Below are positions 7,966 through 16,004 of a stretch of 64,000 bases of DNA, one piece after another. Positions within the stretch are counted from its first letter, which is position 1. Each line of letters begins with the position of its first letter. The notes below the pieces were generated by a model. The model saw nothing but the letters and a program-made list of their open reading frames with translations, searched no databases and was not told the origin of the DNA. The position numbers and the translations under genes are program-made. Source of the DNA: Leisingera sp. M658 (lineage in GTDB: Bacteria > Pseudomonadota > Alphaproteobacteria > Rhodobacterales > Rhodobacteraceae); assembly GCF_025144145.1 (NCBI RefSeq), contig NZ_CP083546.1:753501-817500 (forward strand). Reading direction: 5' to 3'.

Positions 7966-8439
7966 TCAGATGCACTTGAAATAATCAAAGGGTTCAAGGC
8001 AGTCCTGGCAGCGCCAGTGGGCCTTGCAGGGGGTCGAGCCGAACTGGCTGACCTTGGTGACATGTGTACTGCCGCAGTTGGGGCATTTTTCCGGGCCGCC
8101 TGCGGCCTGGGGCGGGGCGATGCCGTAGTCCTCCAGCTTGGCGCGGCCCTTGTCGGACAGCCAATCGGTGGTCCAGGCGGGGGAGATCTGGGTTTCCAGT
8201 CTCAGATCGGTAACACCGTGGCCGCGCAGGGCGGTTTCGATATCCAGGGCAATCACTGCAGTTGCCGGGCAGCCGGAGTAGGTCGGGGTGACGCTGACCA
8301 CGAGGGTTTCCCCTTCCCAAGCGACATCGCGGATGATGCCCAGATCCACCAGCGAGATCACCGGGATCTCCGGATCGGGCACAGCGTCGAGCCACTCCCA
8401 GATCTGGTTGATGCTTGGCTGAGTTGTCACTTGGCTCAT
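7966..8439 (-). CDS. paaD: 1,2-phenylacetyl-CoA epoxidase subunit PaaD
   Basis: A 157-residue protein with an N-terminal MIP18/DUF59 domain (VPDPEIPVISLVDLGIIRDV, then TPTYSGCPAT) and a C-terminal zinc-ribbon-like tail with CPNCGSTHV and CQDCLEPFDYFKC. PaaD is needed for epoxidase function, probably in Fe-S maturation of PaaE. It lies between paaC and paaE in the usual order. The upstream spacer (8440-8561) is unusually long for this operon and holds a strong hairpin. Confidence 0.95.
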   Translation of the reverse strand: MSQVTTQPSINQIWEWLDAVPDPEIPVISLVDLGIIRDVAWEGETLVVSVTPTYSGCPATAVIALDIETALRGHGVTDLRLETQISPAWTTDWLSDKGRAKLEDYGIAPPQAAGGPEKCPNCGSTHVTKVSQFGSTPCKAHWRCQDCLEPFDYFKCI

Positions 8440-8483
8440 GCGGTTTATCCTTGCTATGCACCGCCCGGACGATAGGCCGGGCA

Positions 8484-8536
8484 GCCCCCGACCTCCCCCA
8501 CGGGAGGGGGCTTCACCCCCACCCGAGGCCGGGGGC
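8484..8536. repeat. Long GC-rich hairpin between paaC and paaD
   Basis: In the 122-bp spacer inside the paa operon, GCCCCCGACCTC (8484-8495) pairs with GAGGCCGGGGGC (8525-8536) with one mismatch in 12, and the loop itself holds complementary CCCCC/GGGGG runs. No T-run follows on the coding strand, so it is unlikely to be a classic terminator. It may stabilise the paaABC part of the message or dampen expression of paaDE. Confidence 0.6.
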
Positions 8537-8561
8537 CGCCCTCAGTTCTTTGGCCGTGGCC

Positions 8562-9335
8562 TTACCACTTGGCGCCGGGATAGGCGCGCTGCAGCCATTG
8601 CATCTGGGTCAGCAGATGGCCCAGGTGCTCGGTATGCATCGCGCCGGTGCGGCCGCCCTTATGGGCAAAACGGCTTTCCGGGATGGTCAGCGTTGCGTCG
8701 CCCAGGATGCGGGTGATCAGCGCGTCGTATTCCTCACGCAGGGAGGCCGGGTCGGGTGCGATGCCCGCTTTGACCATTTCCGCGTCCACGCTGTCGGACT
8801 GGAACATCTCACCCGCGTAGGGCCAGAGATAGTCCAGTGCTTCCTGCATGCGGCGGTGGCTTTCCTCAGTACCGTCGCCCAGGCCCACCACGGTATCGGC
8901 GGAACGTTCCAGGTGATAAGCCACTTCTTTCGAGGCCTTCTCGGCAATCGCGGCGACGCGTTCGTCAGAGGATTTCATCAGCCGGCCCAGCTGGATCGAA
9001 TGCCAGGCATCGAACAGGAACTGGCGCATCAGCGTGCGGCCAAAGTCGCCGTTCGGCACTTCCACCAGCAGCACGTTGCGGAAATCCCAAGCATCGCGCA
9101 GGAAAGCCAGATCGTCGGCGGATTTGCCGTCTCCCTGCACCTCAGCCGCGAGGCCGAGCCACATCTGGGTCTGGCCGATCATGTCCAGCGCGGTGTTGGC
9201 CAGTGCGATGTCCTCTTCCAGCACCGGCGCATGGCCGCACCATTCGCTGACCCGGTGGCCGAGGATCAGGGTGTTGTCACCCATCCGCAGCAGAAACTGG
9301 GTGAATGCCTCATCTTTGTTAAGCGGGCGGGTCAT
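8562..9335 (-). CDS. paaC: 1,2-phenylacetyl-CoA epoxidase structural subunit PaaC
   Basis: A 257-residue ferritin-like subunit of the PaaABC complex. It shows the PaaC pattern LRMGDNTLILGHRVSEWCGHAPVLEEDIALANTALDMIGQT, then RDAWDFRNVLLVEVPNGDF. PaaC pairs with catalytic PaaA and keeps the ferritin fold but lacks a working diiron centre. The start at 9335 overlaps the end of paaB by one base. Part of the operon that opens the aromatic ring of phenylacetyl-CoA by epoxidation. Confidence 0.96.
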   Translation of the reverse strand: MTRPLNKDEAFTQFLLRMGDNTLILGHRVSEWCGHAPVLEEDIALANTALDMIGQTQMWLGLAAEVQGDGKSADDLAFLRDAWDFRNVLLVEVPNGDFGRTLMRQFLFDAWHSIQLGRLMKSSDERVAAIAEKASKEVAYHLERSADTVVGLGDGTEESHRRMQEALDYLWPYAGEMFQSDSVDAEMVKAGIAPDPASLREEYDALITRILGDATLTIPESRFAHKGGRTGAMHTEHLGHLLTQMQWLQRAYPGAKW

Positions 9336-9619
9336 TACATTGCCCCCACTTCTTCGGGGATGTCGAAGAAGGTCGGGTGGCGATAGACCTTGGACTCGGA
9401 CGGCTCATAAAGCGGGCCCTTGTCGCTGGGAGACGACGCGGCGATGTGGTTGGCCTCAACCACCCAGATCGACACGCCTTCGTTGCGGCGGGTATAGACG
9501 TCGCGGGCGTTCTTGATCGCCATCTCGGCGTCCGGCGCGTGCAGGGAGCCGACGTGGCGGTGGCTCATCCCGTGCTGGCCACGGATGAAGACTTCCCAGA
9601 GGGGCCATTCGTTTTTCAT
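9335..9619 (-). CDS. paaB: 1,2-phenylacetyl-CoA epoxidase subunit PaaB
   Basis: A 94-residue protein with the PaaB signature WPLWEVFIRGQHGMSHRHVGSLHAPDAEMAIKNARDVYTRRNEGVSIWVV. PaaB bridges PaaAC heterodimers in the epoxidase complex. AGGAGG lies seven bases ahead of the ATG. It sits between paaA and paaC as in all known operons of this type. Confidence 0.96.
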   Translation of the reverse strand: MKNEWPLWEVFIRGQHGMSHRHVGSLHAPDAEMAIKNARDVYTRRNEGVSIWVVEANHIAASSPSDKGPLYEPSESKVYRHPTFFDIPEEVGAM

Positions 9620-9692
9620 GTCTTAAATCCTCCTGGCTGAGGGGGCGCCGCCGCAGTGTTCGAAAACGGGCAGAGCGCCGGAATGCTTGGGG

Positions 9693-10670
9693 TTATTCGG
9701 CAGCGTGCTTTTGCGCGGCCTTCTTTTTGGCATGCGCCAACAGCCCGTCGCGGACCCATTCGCCGTCGTCCCAGGCCTTGTTGCGGGCGGCAAGGCGGTC
9801 CACGTTGCAGGGGCCGTTGCCCTTGATCACGTCAAAGAACTCGTTCCAGTCCGGGTCGGTGTAGTCATAATGGCCGCGCTCCTCGTTCCACTTCAGATCC
9901 GGGTCGGGAACGGTGAGGCCAAGGTATTCGGCCTGCGGCACGGTCTGGTCGACAAACTTCTGGCGCAGCTCGTCGTTGGTGTTCATCTTGATCTTCCAGG
10001 CCATCGACTGGGCGGAATGGACCGAGTCCTTGTCGGACGGGCCGAACATCATCAGCGACGGGTACCACAGGCGGTTCAGCGCATCCTGGGCCATCTTCTT
10101 TTGCGCCGGAGTGCCTTCGGCCATCTTGCGGATGGCGTCATAGCCCTGGCGCTGGTGAAAGCTTTCTTCCTTGCACACCCGGATCATCGCGCGCGAATAG
10201 GGGCCGAAGGAGGTCCGCTGCAGCGGCACCTGGTTCATGATCGCCGCACCGTCAACCAGCCAGCCGACCGCACCGATGTCGGCCCAGTTCAGCGTCGGAT
10301 AGTTGAAGATCGACGAATACTTCATGCGCCCGTCCAGCAGCATCTCGGTCATCTCGTCGCGCGACACGCCCAGCGTTTCCGCCGCACAGTACAGATACAG
10401 ACCGTGGCCTGCCTCATCCTGAACCTTGGCAAGCAGGATCGCCTTGCGCTCCAGCGTCGGCGCGCGGGTGATCCAGTTGCCTTCGGGCAGCTGGCCGACG
10501 ATTTCCGAATGCGCGTGCTGGCCGATCTGGCGGATCAGCGTCTTGCGGTAGCCTTCGGGCATCCAGTCCTTGGGCTCGATCTTCTCGCCCGCGTCGATGC
10601 GCGCCTGAAAGGCCGCCAGCTGTTCCGGATCGTCCTGGGTCGCTTCGGATTTGACCATCTGAGCATACAT
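9693..10670 (-). CDS. paaA: 1,2-phenylacetyl-CoA epoxidase catalytic subunit PaaA
   Basis: The 325-residue catalytic diiron monooxygenase subunit. It converts phenylacetyl-CoA to the 1,2-epoxide with O2 and electrons from PaaE. Diiron-type motifs are visible as [13 protein letters not shown] and [15 protein letters not shown], and the substrate-side helices include [25 protein letters not shown] start at the ATG at 10670, which has GGGAGG eight bases ahead; a longer frame to 10751 reads through the end of the thiolase gene. The N-terminus [10 protein letters not shown] is typical of the family. Confidence 0.96.
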   Translation of the reverse strand: MYAQMVKSEATQDDPEQLAAFQARIDAGEKIEPKDWMPEGYRKTLIRQIGQHAHSEIVGQLPEGNWITRAPTLERKAILLAKVQDEAGHGLYLYCAAETLGVSRDEMTEMLLDGRMKYSSIFNYPTLNWADIGAVGWLVDGAAIMNQVPLQRTSFGPYSRAMIRVCKEESFHQRQGYDAIRKMAEGTPAQKKMAQDALNRLWYPSLMMFGPSDKDSVHSAQSMAWKIKMNTNDELRQKFVDQTVPQAEYLGLTVPDPDLKWNEERGHYDYTDPDWNEFFDVIKGNGPCNVDRLAARNKAWDDGEWVRDGLLAHAKKKAAQKHAAE

Positions 10671-10693
10671 GTCTGGGACCTCCCTTGGGTTTG

Positions 10694-11896
10694 TTACACG
10701 CGTTCGAGGATCAGGGCGGTGCCCTGTCCGACGCCGACGCACATGGTGCAAAGCGCATAACGCCCGCCGGTGCGTTGCAATTGATAGGCGGCAGTCAGCA
10801 CCAGCCGCGCGCCGGACATGCCAAGCGGGTGGCCCAGTGCAATTGCACCGCCGTTGGGATTAACATGGGGCGCGTCGTCCTGAAGGCCAAGTTCGCGCAG
10901 CGTGGCGAGGCCCTGGGAGGCAAACGCCTCGTTCAGTTCGATCACGTCCATCTGGTCGATGGTCAGGCCGGTGCGGGCCAGCACCTTGCGGGTCGCAGGC
11001 ACCGGGCCGATGCCCATGATACGCGGCTCAACCCCGGCGGCGGCCATGCCGACGATGCGCGCCATCGGTTTCAACCCGTTTTTCGCGGCCGCGGCTTCAT
11101 TTGCCATCAGGATCGCCGCAGCACCGTCATTGACGCCGGAGGCGTTGCCTGCGGTGACGGTCTTGTCCGGTCCGTTGACGCCCTTGAGGCCCGAGAGCTT
11201 TTCAGCCGAGGTGCCGGGGCGCGGGTGTTCGTCGGTGTCCACCACCAGGGCTTCACCCTTGCGCTGGGGGATCGTCACCGGGGTGATTTCGTCGTTGAAA
11301 AGGCCCGCCTCATGCGCTGCGGCCCAGCGGGCCTGGCTGCGGGCAGCAAAGGCGTCCTGATCGTCGCGGGAGATGCCGTAATCCGCCGCGACGTTGTCGG
11401 CAGTCTGCGGCATGGAATCAGTGCCGTACATCTCGTGCATTTTCTTGTTCACGAAACGCCAGCCGATGGTGGTGTCATAAACCTCATTGGCGCGGGTGAA
11501 GGCGGAGGTTGCCTTGGGCATCACAAAGGGTGCGCGCGACATGCTCTCAACACCGCCGGCGATGGCCATGTCATAATCACCCGCCTTGATACCGCGCGAT
11601 GCCATGCCGACCGCATCCATGCCGGAGGCGCAGAGGCGGTTGATGGTGGTGCCGGGCACGGTGGCAGGCAGGCCTGCCAGCAGGGCGGCCATGCGGGCGA
11701 CATTGCGGTTGCTTTCGCCGGCTTGGTTGGCGTCGCCCAGGATCACGTCATCCAAGGTACCCCAGTCCGCATCCGGGTTGCGCGCCGCCAGGGCGGCAAT
11801 CGGCAGGGCGGCAAGGTCATCGGTCCGCACCTGGCTCAGCGCGCCGCCGTAGCGGCCGATCGGGGTGCGGGTGGCATCGCAGATGAAAGCATCCAT
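10694..11896 (-). CDS. pcaF: 3-oxoadipyl-CoA thiolase (acetyl-CoA acyltransferase)
   Basis: A 400-residue thiolase. Nucleophile Cys89 sits in [11 protein letters not shown]; the other catalytic parts are [26 protein letters not shown] and the C-terminal [10 protein letters not shown]. Thiolytic cleavage of 3-oxoadipyl-CoA (and the 2,3-dehydro analogue) gives acetyl-CoA plus succinyl-CoA, the last step of phenylacetate breakdown and also of the beta-ketoadipate route, so paaJ would serve equally as a name. The start at 11896 has AGGAG ahead. It is the first gene of the paa operon, 23 bp before paaA. Confidence 0.92.
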   Translation of the reverse strand: MDAFICDATRTPIGRYGGALSQVRTDDLAALPIAALAARNPDADWGTLDDVILGDANQAGESNRNVARMAALLAGLPATVPGTTINRLCASGMDAVGMASRGIKAGDYDMAIAGGVESMSRAPFVMPKATSAFTRANEVYDTTIGWRFVNKKMHEMYGTDSMPQTADNVAADYGISRDDQDAFAARSQARWAAAHEAGLFNDEITPVTIPQRKGEALVVDTDEHPRPGTSAEKLSGLKGVNGPDKTVTAGNASGVNDGAAAILMANEAAAAKNGLKPMARIVGMAAAGVEPRIMGIGPVPATRKVLARTGLTIDQMDVIELNEAFASQGLATLRELGLQDDAPHVNPNGGAIALGHPLGMSGARLVLTAAYQLQRTGGRYALCTMCVGVGQGTALILERV

Positions 11897-11933
11897 GGGT
11901 GTTCGCGTCTCCTGTGGCGGCGGCAGGGATAAG

Positions 11934-11949
11934 CCGACCGTTGGGTCGG
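11934..11949. promoter_or_regulatory. Perfect inverted repeat upstream of the paa operon, candidate operator
   Basis: CCGACC-gttg-GGTCGG, a perfect 6-4-6 inverted repeat, lies 38-53 bp ahead of the thiolase start. Its form suits a TetR-family regulator, and paa operons in many proteobacteria are controlled by TetR-type PaaR or GntR-type PaaX. No such regulator gene lies in the window, so the binding protein is inferred. Confidence 0.5.
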
Positions 11950-12070
11950 TGATACGCCGGAAGATGATTCGCGGCAAGTTAAATGTAACGGAAAAATTCC
12001 AAGAGCTGAAATTGTGTAACGAGTCCTGCTGACTTCAATCCTTCGCCGGTACATGCGCTGTGATCCGGTT

Positions 12071-12601
12071 TTAAAAATCAATGCAGTGCAGGACGTCGTT
12101 GGGGTAGCGTCTGTCCTGAACCTGAAAATGGGTGAGGCCCGATTTTTCAAAGCCGTGGTTGAGATAAAAGGCGATGGCGCCTTTGTTTTCTGAGTTGGTG
12201 GCCAGCCACGGGGCGTCCCAGCCGTTGGTGCGGCACGCCTCTATCCCCGCAGCAAGCAGGGATTGTCCCAGGCCCTTACCCTGGTGCCGGGGCTGCACGT
12301 AGAGAGTGGAGATCTCAGTTTCTGAGCTGCTGCTGCCTGGGCACGGGTTGCCGTGTGACACCCGGATATAGCCGTCTATTCCTTCCCTGTTTTCTGAAAC
12401 CAGCAGCGTTTCTGCAGGGCGGTTCACAAGATCAAGAAAGTGTTCGCGGGTGAATTGGCCAAGCGCATAGTCCGCAAAGAAGCTGCTGATGCCTTGGCGC
12501 AGATATGTGCCAATCCACACTTCGATGGACAGGGCCACAAGACAGGAGGCGTCTTCGCTCCGGGCGGTGCGGATGGTTCCGGGATCGGGTGTATCGGTCA
12601 T
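12071..12601 (-). CDS. GNAT family N-acetyltransferase
   Basis: A 176-residue acetyltransferase with the acetyl-CoA loop QPRHQGKGLGQSLL and the following segment NSENKGAIAFYLNHGFEKSG. The domain fills the protein (about residues 10-165). I chose the ATG at 12601, where MTDTPDPGTIRTARSED begins; an upstream ATG at 12685 gives a proline-rich lead without family character. Substrate unknown. It stands alone, divergent from the sulfatase gene, with no clear partner. Confidence 0.8.
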   Translation of the reverse strand: MTDTPDPGTIRTARSEDASCLVALSIEVWIGTYLRQGISSFFADYALGQFTREHFLDLVNRPAETLLVSENREGIDGYIRVSHGNPCPGSSSSETEISTLYVQPRHQGKGLGQSLLAAGIEACRTNGWDAPWLATNSENKGAIAFYLNHGFEKSGLTHFQVQDRRYPNDVLHCIDF

Positions 12602-12731
12602 GTTATGTCTTGCCTTTGGAAAAACTGCGGGCGGGGAGTGCGCCGCGGGCGGGGCTTGGCTGTTGAGGTAATTCATCCTCGCCATTTTGCTTCACGTGTT
12701 CAATAATTCCGGAACTTAACGGGAGGTGCCG

Positions 12732-14357
12732 ATGAACATTCTTTACATCATGTTCGACCAGTTGCGGTTCGATTATCTAAGCTGCGCTGGCCATCCGCAT
12801 CTGCACACGCCCAACATTGATGGGCTGGCGGCCAGGGGCGTGCGCTTTACCCGCGCCTATGTGCAATCGCCCACCTGCGGTTCGTCCCGGATGTCGAGCT
12901 ATACCGGGCGCTACCCTTCCAGCCATGGGGTGCAGTTCAACAGCTACCCCCTGCGGGTGGGGGAATGGACCATGGGCGACCATCTGCGCAAGGCGGGCAT
13001 GGGCTGCCACCTGATCGGCAAGACGCATATGGTGGCTGATGCGGAAGGGATGCAGCGGCTGGGGCTGGCGCCGGACAGCGTGATCGGCGTGCGCCAGTCG
13101 GAATGCGGGTTTGACCCGTGGGTGCGGGATGACGGGCTGTGGGCAGAAGGGCCGGACGGGTTCTATGACCAAAAACGCAGCCCCTATAATGAGTACCTGA
13201 AAGGGAAGGGCTATCCGGGCGATAACCCCTGGAACGACTTTGCCAACGCCGGGGTGGAAGGCAATGAAGTCGCCTCCGGCTGGTTCATGATCAATGCGGA
13301 CAAGCCCGCGAATATCGCCGAAGAAGACAGTGAAACCCCATGGCTGACAACTCAGGCGATGGCGTTTATTGATCAGGCCAACGGCCCTTGGTGTGCGCAT
13401 CTCAGCTATATCAAACCGCATTGGCCCTATATCGTGCCCGCGCCGTATCACAGTATGTACGGGCCAGAGCATGTGCTGCCGGTGGTGCGCTCGGACAGTG
13501 AACGCGCGGATGCCCACCCGGTGTTTGACGGCATTATGAACAACCGGATTGGCAAGACCTTCAGCCGGGATGAGGTGCGAAACAAGGTGATCCCCGCCTA
13601 CATGGGGCTGATCAAACAGGCCGACGACCAGATGGGCCGCTTGTTTGCCTGGCTGCAAGATACCGGGCGGATGCAGGACACGATGATCGTGGTGACCTCG
13701 GACCATGGCGATTATCTGGGTGATCATTGGCTGGGCGAGAAGAACCTGTTCCATGACCCCTCCATCAAGGTGCCGCTGGTCATCTATGACCCGCGGGCAG
13801 ATGCGGATGCTGCACGTGGAACAACCTGCGATGAACTGGTGGAGGCGATCGACCTGTTGCCGACCTTCTTGGAGGCGTCGGGCGGCGATCCGGCGCCGCA
13901 TATCCTGGAGGGGCGCTCGCTGATGCCGTTCCTGCGCGGTGAAACCCCGGCCTGGCGGGAGTATGCAATTGCCGAGTTCGACTATTCCACCATGCCGCTG
14001 TGCGAAAAGCTGGGGCTGGAGCCCAAGGATGCGCGGCTGTTCATGGTGACGGACAAGCGCTGGAAGTTCATGCATGCCGAAGGCGGGCTGCGGCCGATGC
14101 TGTTCGACTTGGAAAGCGACCCGGAGGAATTGGTGGACCTGGCCAAGGGAGATGCGCATCAGGAGATCATTGATCTGATGTATGACCGGCTGCTGGAATG
14201 GGGTCTCAGGATGTCGCAGCGGATCACCCTGTCGGATGGGCAGATCAAGGCGCGCCGTGGGAAATCAGGGCGCAAGGGCATTCTGCTGGGCGTCTATAAG
14301 GCGGATGAGGCGGCGCCGGAGCTGACAGAGAAATACCGCGGGCCGGTGCCGCAATAA
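12732..14357 (+). CDS. type I sulfatase / phosphonate monoester hydrolase-like alkaline phosphatase superfamily enzyme
   Basis: A 541-residue hydrolase. The ATG at 12732 has GGGAGG five bases ahead. Metal residues show in YIMFDQLRFDYL (near residue 9) and VVTSDHGDYLGDH. The formylglycine-site region reads PTCGSSRMSSYTGRYP with Cys49; the usual CxPxR core is here CGSSR, with Ser in place of Pro, so it departs from the textbook signature but keeps Cys and Arg. No signal peptide is seen, so it is cytoplasmic. It probably hydrolyses a sulfate or phosphate/phosphonate ester. A GntR-family regulator gene follows on the same strand. Confidence 0.85.
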   Translation: MNILYIMFDQLRFDYLSCAGHPHLHTPNIDGLAARGVRFTRAYVQSPTCGSSRMSSYTGRYPSSHGVQFNSYPLRVGEWTMGDHLRKAGMGCHLIGKTHMVADAEGMQRLGLAPDSVIGVRQSECGFDPWVRDDGLWAEGPDGFYDQKRSPYNEYLKGKGYPGDNPWNDFANAGVEGNEVASGWFMINADKPANIAEEDSETPWLTTQAMAFIDQANGPWCAHLSYIKPHWPYIVPAPYHSMYGPEHVLPVVRSDSERADAHPVFDGIMNNRIGKTFSRDEVRNKVIPAYMGLIKQADDQMGRLFAWLQDTGRMQDTMIVVTSDHGDYLGDHWLGEKNLFHDPSIKVPLVIYDPRADADAARGTTCDELVEAIDLLPTFLEASGGDPAPHILEGRSLMPFLRGETPAWREYAIAEFDYSTMPLCEKLGLEPKDARLFMVTDKRWKFMHAEGGLRPMLFDLESDPEELVDLAKGDAHQEIIDLMYDRLLEWGLRMSQRITLSDGQIKARRGKSGRKGILLGVYKADEAAPELTEKYRGPVPQ

Positions 14358-14371
14358 CTGCGCTGCACATT

Positions 14372-14424
14372 CACCTTTGCACAAATACTCCGGGGGAGCC
14401 CGCAGGGCGGGGGCAGGGCCCCCC
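14372..14424. repeat. Dispersed intergenic repeat (copy A, reversed orientation)
   Basis: Just past the sulfatase stop comes TTGCACAAATACTCC followed by a GC-rich palindromic block (GGGGGAGCCC then GGGCGGGGGCAGGGCCCCCC). Reversed, it reads as a GC hairpin ending GGAGTATTTGTG, the tag shared with copies at 15172, 25772, 42114 and 57835. Confidence 0.6.
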
Positions 14425-14488
14425 ATTGCGCGTTGCCATGCAAGGAGCGCAGGCATAAATTGGCCGCAAACGCATCAAAGGCGGCGCA

Positions 14489-15139
14489 ATGGCAGGTCAG
14501 ACAGAGCAGGTTCTGAACGCAATCCTTCAGGACATCGAGGCGGGCCGGCTGGTGCCCGGCGCGCCGCTGGAGGAGAGCGAGCTGGTGGAGCGTCACAGTG
14601 TCTCCCGCACGCCGGTGCGAGAAGCCTTTATCCAGCTGGAAGCAATTGGGCTGATCAAACGGCTGCCGCGCAAGGGCGCGGTGCTGTTCAAGCCGACGCT
14701 GGAGGAGTTTCTGGCAATTCTGGAAGTCCATGCCCGGCTTGAGGGCCAGGCGGCGGCGCTGGCAGCACGGCGGCTGTCTCCGGTTCAGGCCAGGGAGCTG
14801 GAGGCGGCGGTTGCGGCATGTGAAAAGCATGCAGCGGAAAAGGGCGATGGTGATCCGGCAGGCTATTACCAGCTGAACCTGCGGTTTCATGCCTGTGTGG
14901 CCGAAGGATCGGGCAACCCCTTTCTGGTCGAGATGATCAAAACCAATGCACGCAAGCTGATGGCGTATTACCGGGCGCGCTACCGTTACCCCGGCGCCAT
15001 TGCCCAATCCGCCAAGGAACACCGGGAGATTGCTGTGCTGATCACTGCCCATGACTGTGAGGGAGCGGAGGCGGCGATGATTTCCCATGTTCAGTTCGAT
15101 CAGGTCACGGTGATGGACCTGCTCGCCGCATTGGGCTGA
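14489..15139 (+). CDS. GntR family transcriptional regulator (FCD/FadR subfamily)
   Basis: A 216-residue regulator. The N-terminal winged helix (about 1-70) shows the GntR pattern VLNAILQDIEAGRLVPGAPLEESELVE then SVSRTPVREAFIQLEAIGLI. The C-terminal FCD domain (about 80-210) is all helical with the metal-site residues of the family (LEVHARLEGQAA, NLRFHACVAEGSGN, EHREI). FCD regulators bind organic acids and usually repress nearby catabolic genes; the sulfatase gene just upstream is the likely neighbour in regulon. The effector is unknown. Confidence 0.9.
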   Translation: MAGQTEQVLNAILQDIEAGRLVPGAPLEESELVERHSVSRTPVREAFIQLEAIGLIKRLPRKGAVLFKPTLEEFLAILEVHARLEGQAAALAARRLSPVQARELEAAVAACEKHAAEKGDGDPAGYYQLNLRFHACVAEGSGNPFLVEMIKTNARKLMAYYRARYRYPGAIAQSAKEHREIAVLITAHDCEGAEAAMISHVQFDQVTVMDLLAALG

Positions 15140-15151
15140 CATTTGAGTTGA

Positions 15152-15205
15152 ACGGGACCTGGCGGTCCCGTGCCTCCGGCGGGGGTATTTTTGACCAGAA
15201 AGAAG
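15152..15205. terminator. Hairpin plus repeat tag after gntR (copy B)
   Basis: ACGGGACC-tggc-GGTCCCGT (15152-15171, perfect) is followed by GCCTCCGGCGGGGGTATTTTTG, in which CTCC/GGGG pairing precedes a T-run. It lies between convergent gntR and the amidotransferase gene and probably terminates transcription. The same GGACCtggcGGTCC hairpin recurs at 18818-18837, and the GTATTTTTG tag recurs at four other places in the window. Confidence 0.6.
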
Positions 15206-15213
15206 CCGGCGGG

Positions 15214-15924
15214 TCAGGGTTGCCGGGCTTGCTCGAAGAAGCGGGCGAGGCTCTCGGCAAAGGCTTGCTGGTCTGAGCGCCCGGTAAGGCTGTCCAGCGC
15301 GCGGGCGTGTGCTTCGGGGCCGAGGGTCTGCTGCATTTCTTCGGTCAGCGCTGTCATGAAGCTGCGGGACATTTCCGGGTGGTGCTGGGTGGTGAAGATG
15401 TGGCGTCCCAGGGTGAAGCCAGTGTTCATGCCATTCCATTCACTGAGCGGGGTTGCGTCTTGCGGCAGTGTGCGGACGCATTCGCAGTGGGAGCCGTAAA
15501 GCTTCACCTCATCCGGCAACGGTGCGGCCCAGTCCGGGCGGTTCAGCAATTTGTTGCGGGTCAGCCCGTGCACCCAGCCGTCTGGGTTGAGATCCAGGCC
15601 GCCGCCAAGGGCCAGCGCGATGGCCTGATGGCCGAAGCAGGCGCCGAACAGCGGAAACCGGCGGGTGTGGGCGTCGCGGATCAAGTCCAGCAGCTGCGCC
15701 ACCCAGGGGGCACCGGAGCGGACCGAGGCCGGGCTGCCGGTGATCATTGCGCCGCCAAAAGCAAACAGGTCCTGCGGGAAATCTCCGTCTTTCACGGCAA
15801 ACACCGAAGTACGCCAGTCTGGCCGGGCTATCCGGATCAGATCGGTGAATTTTTCCCCGTCCTTTGGATGCCTTTGGGCAAATTCGCTTTCGTCGGTGTT
15901 GGTCATCAGAATGGCCAAATGCAT
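15214..15924 (-). CDS. class I glutamine amidotransferase-like protein (PuuD/GMP synthase-like)
   Basis: A 236-residue single-domain class I amidotransferase. The nucleophile elbow is FGACFGHQAIALALGG with Cys96, and the histidine region is FTTQHHPEM. I start at the ATG at 15924 (MHLAILMTNTDESEFAQRH), the family start; a longer frame to 16005 overlaps the divergent P450. Free-standing members of this group include gamma-glutamyl-GABA hydrolase (PuuD) and other gamma-glutamyl hydrolases. The gene is divergent from a P450 and a gamma-glutamyl ligase-like glutamine synthetase, which makes a gamma-glutamyl hydrolase role plausible. Confidence 0.78.
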   Translation of the reverse strand: MHLAILMTNTDESEFAQRHPKDGEKFTDLIRIARPDWRTSVFAVKDGDFPQDLFAFGGAMITGSPASVRSGAPWVAQLLDLIRDAHTRRFPLFGACFGHQAIALALGGGLDLNPDGWVHGLTRNKLLNRPDWAAPLPDEVKLYGSHCECVRTLPQDATPLSEWNGMNTGFTLGRHIFTTQHHPEMSRSFMTALTEEMQQTLGPEAHARALDSLTGRSDQQAFAESLARFFEQARQP

Positions 15925-16004
15925 GAGAGCGCTCGCAAGATTATTATTTACATATTTAAGGTCACCATTAATATACATCCGTAAGCAAGTTAGGGAAGCC
16001 CGCA

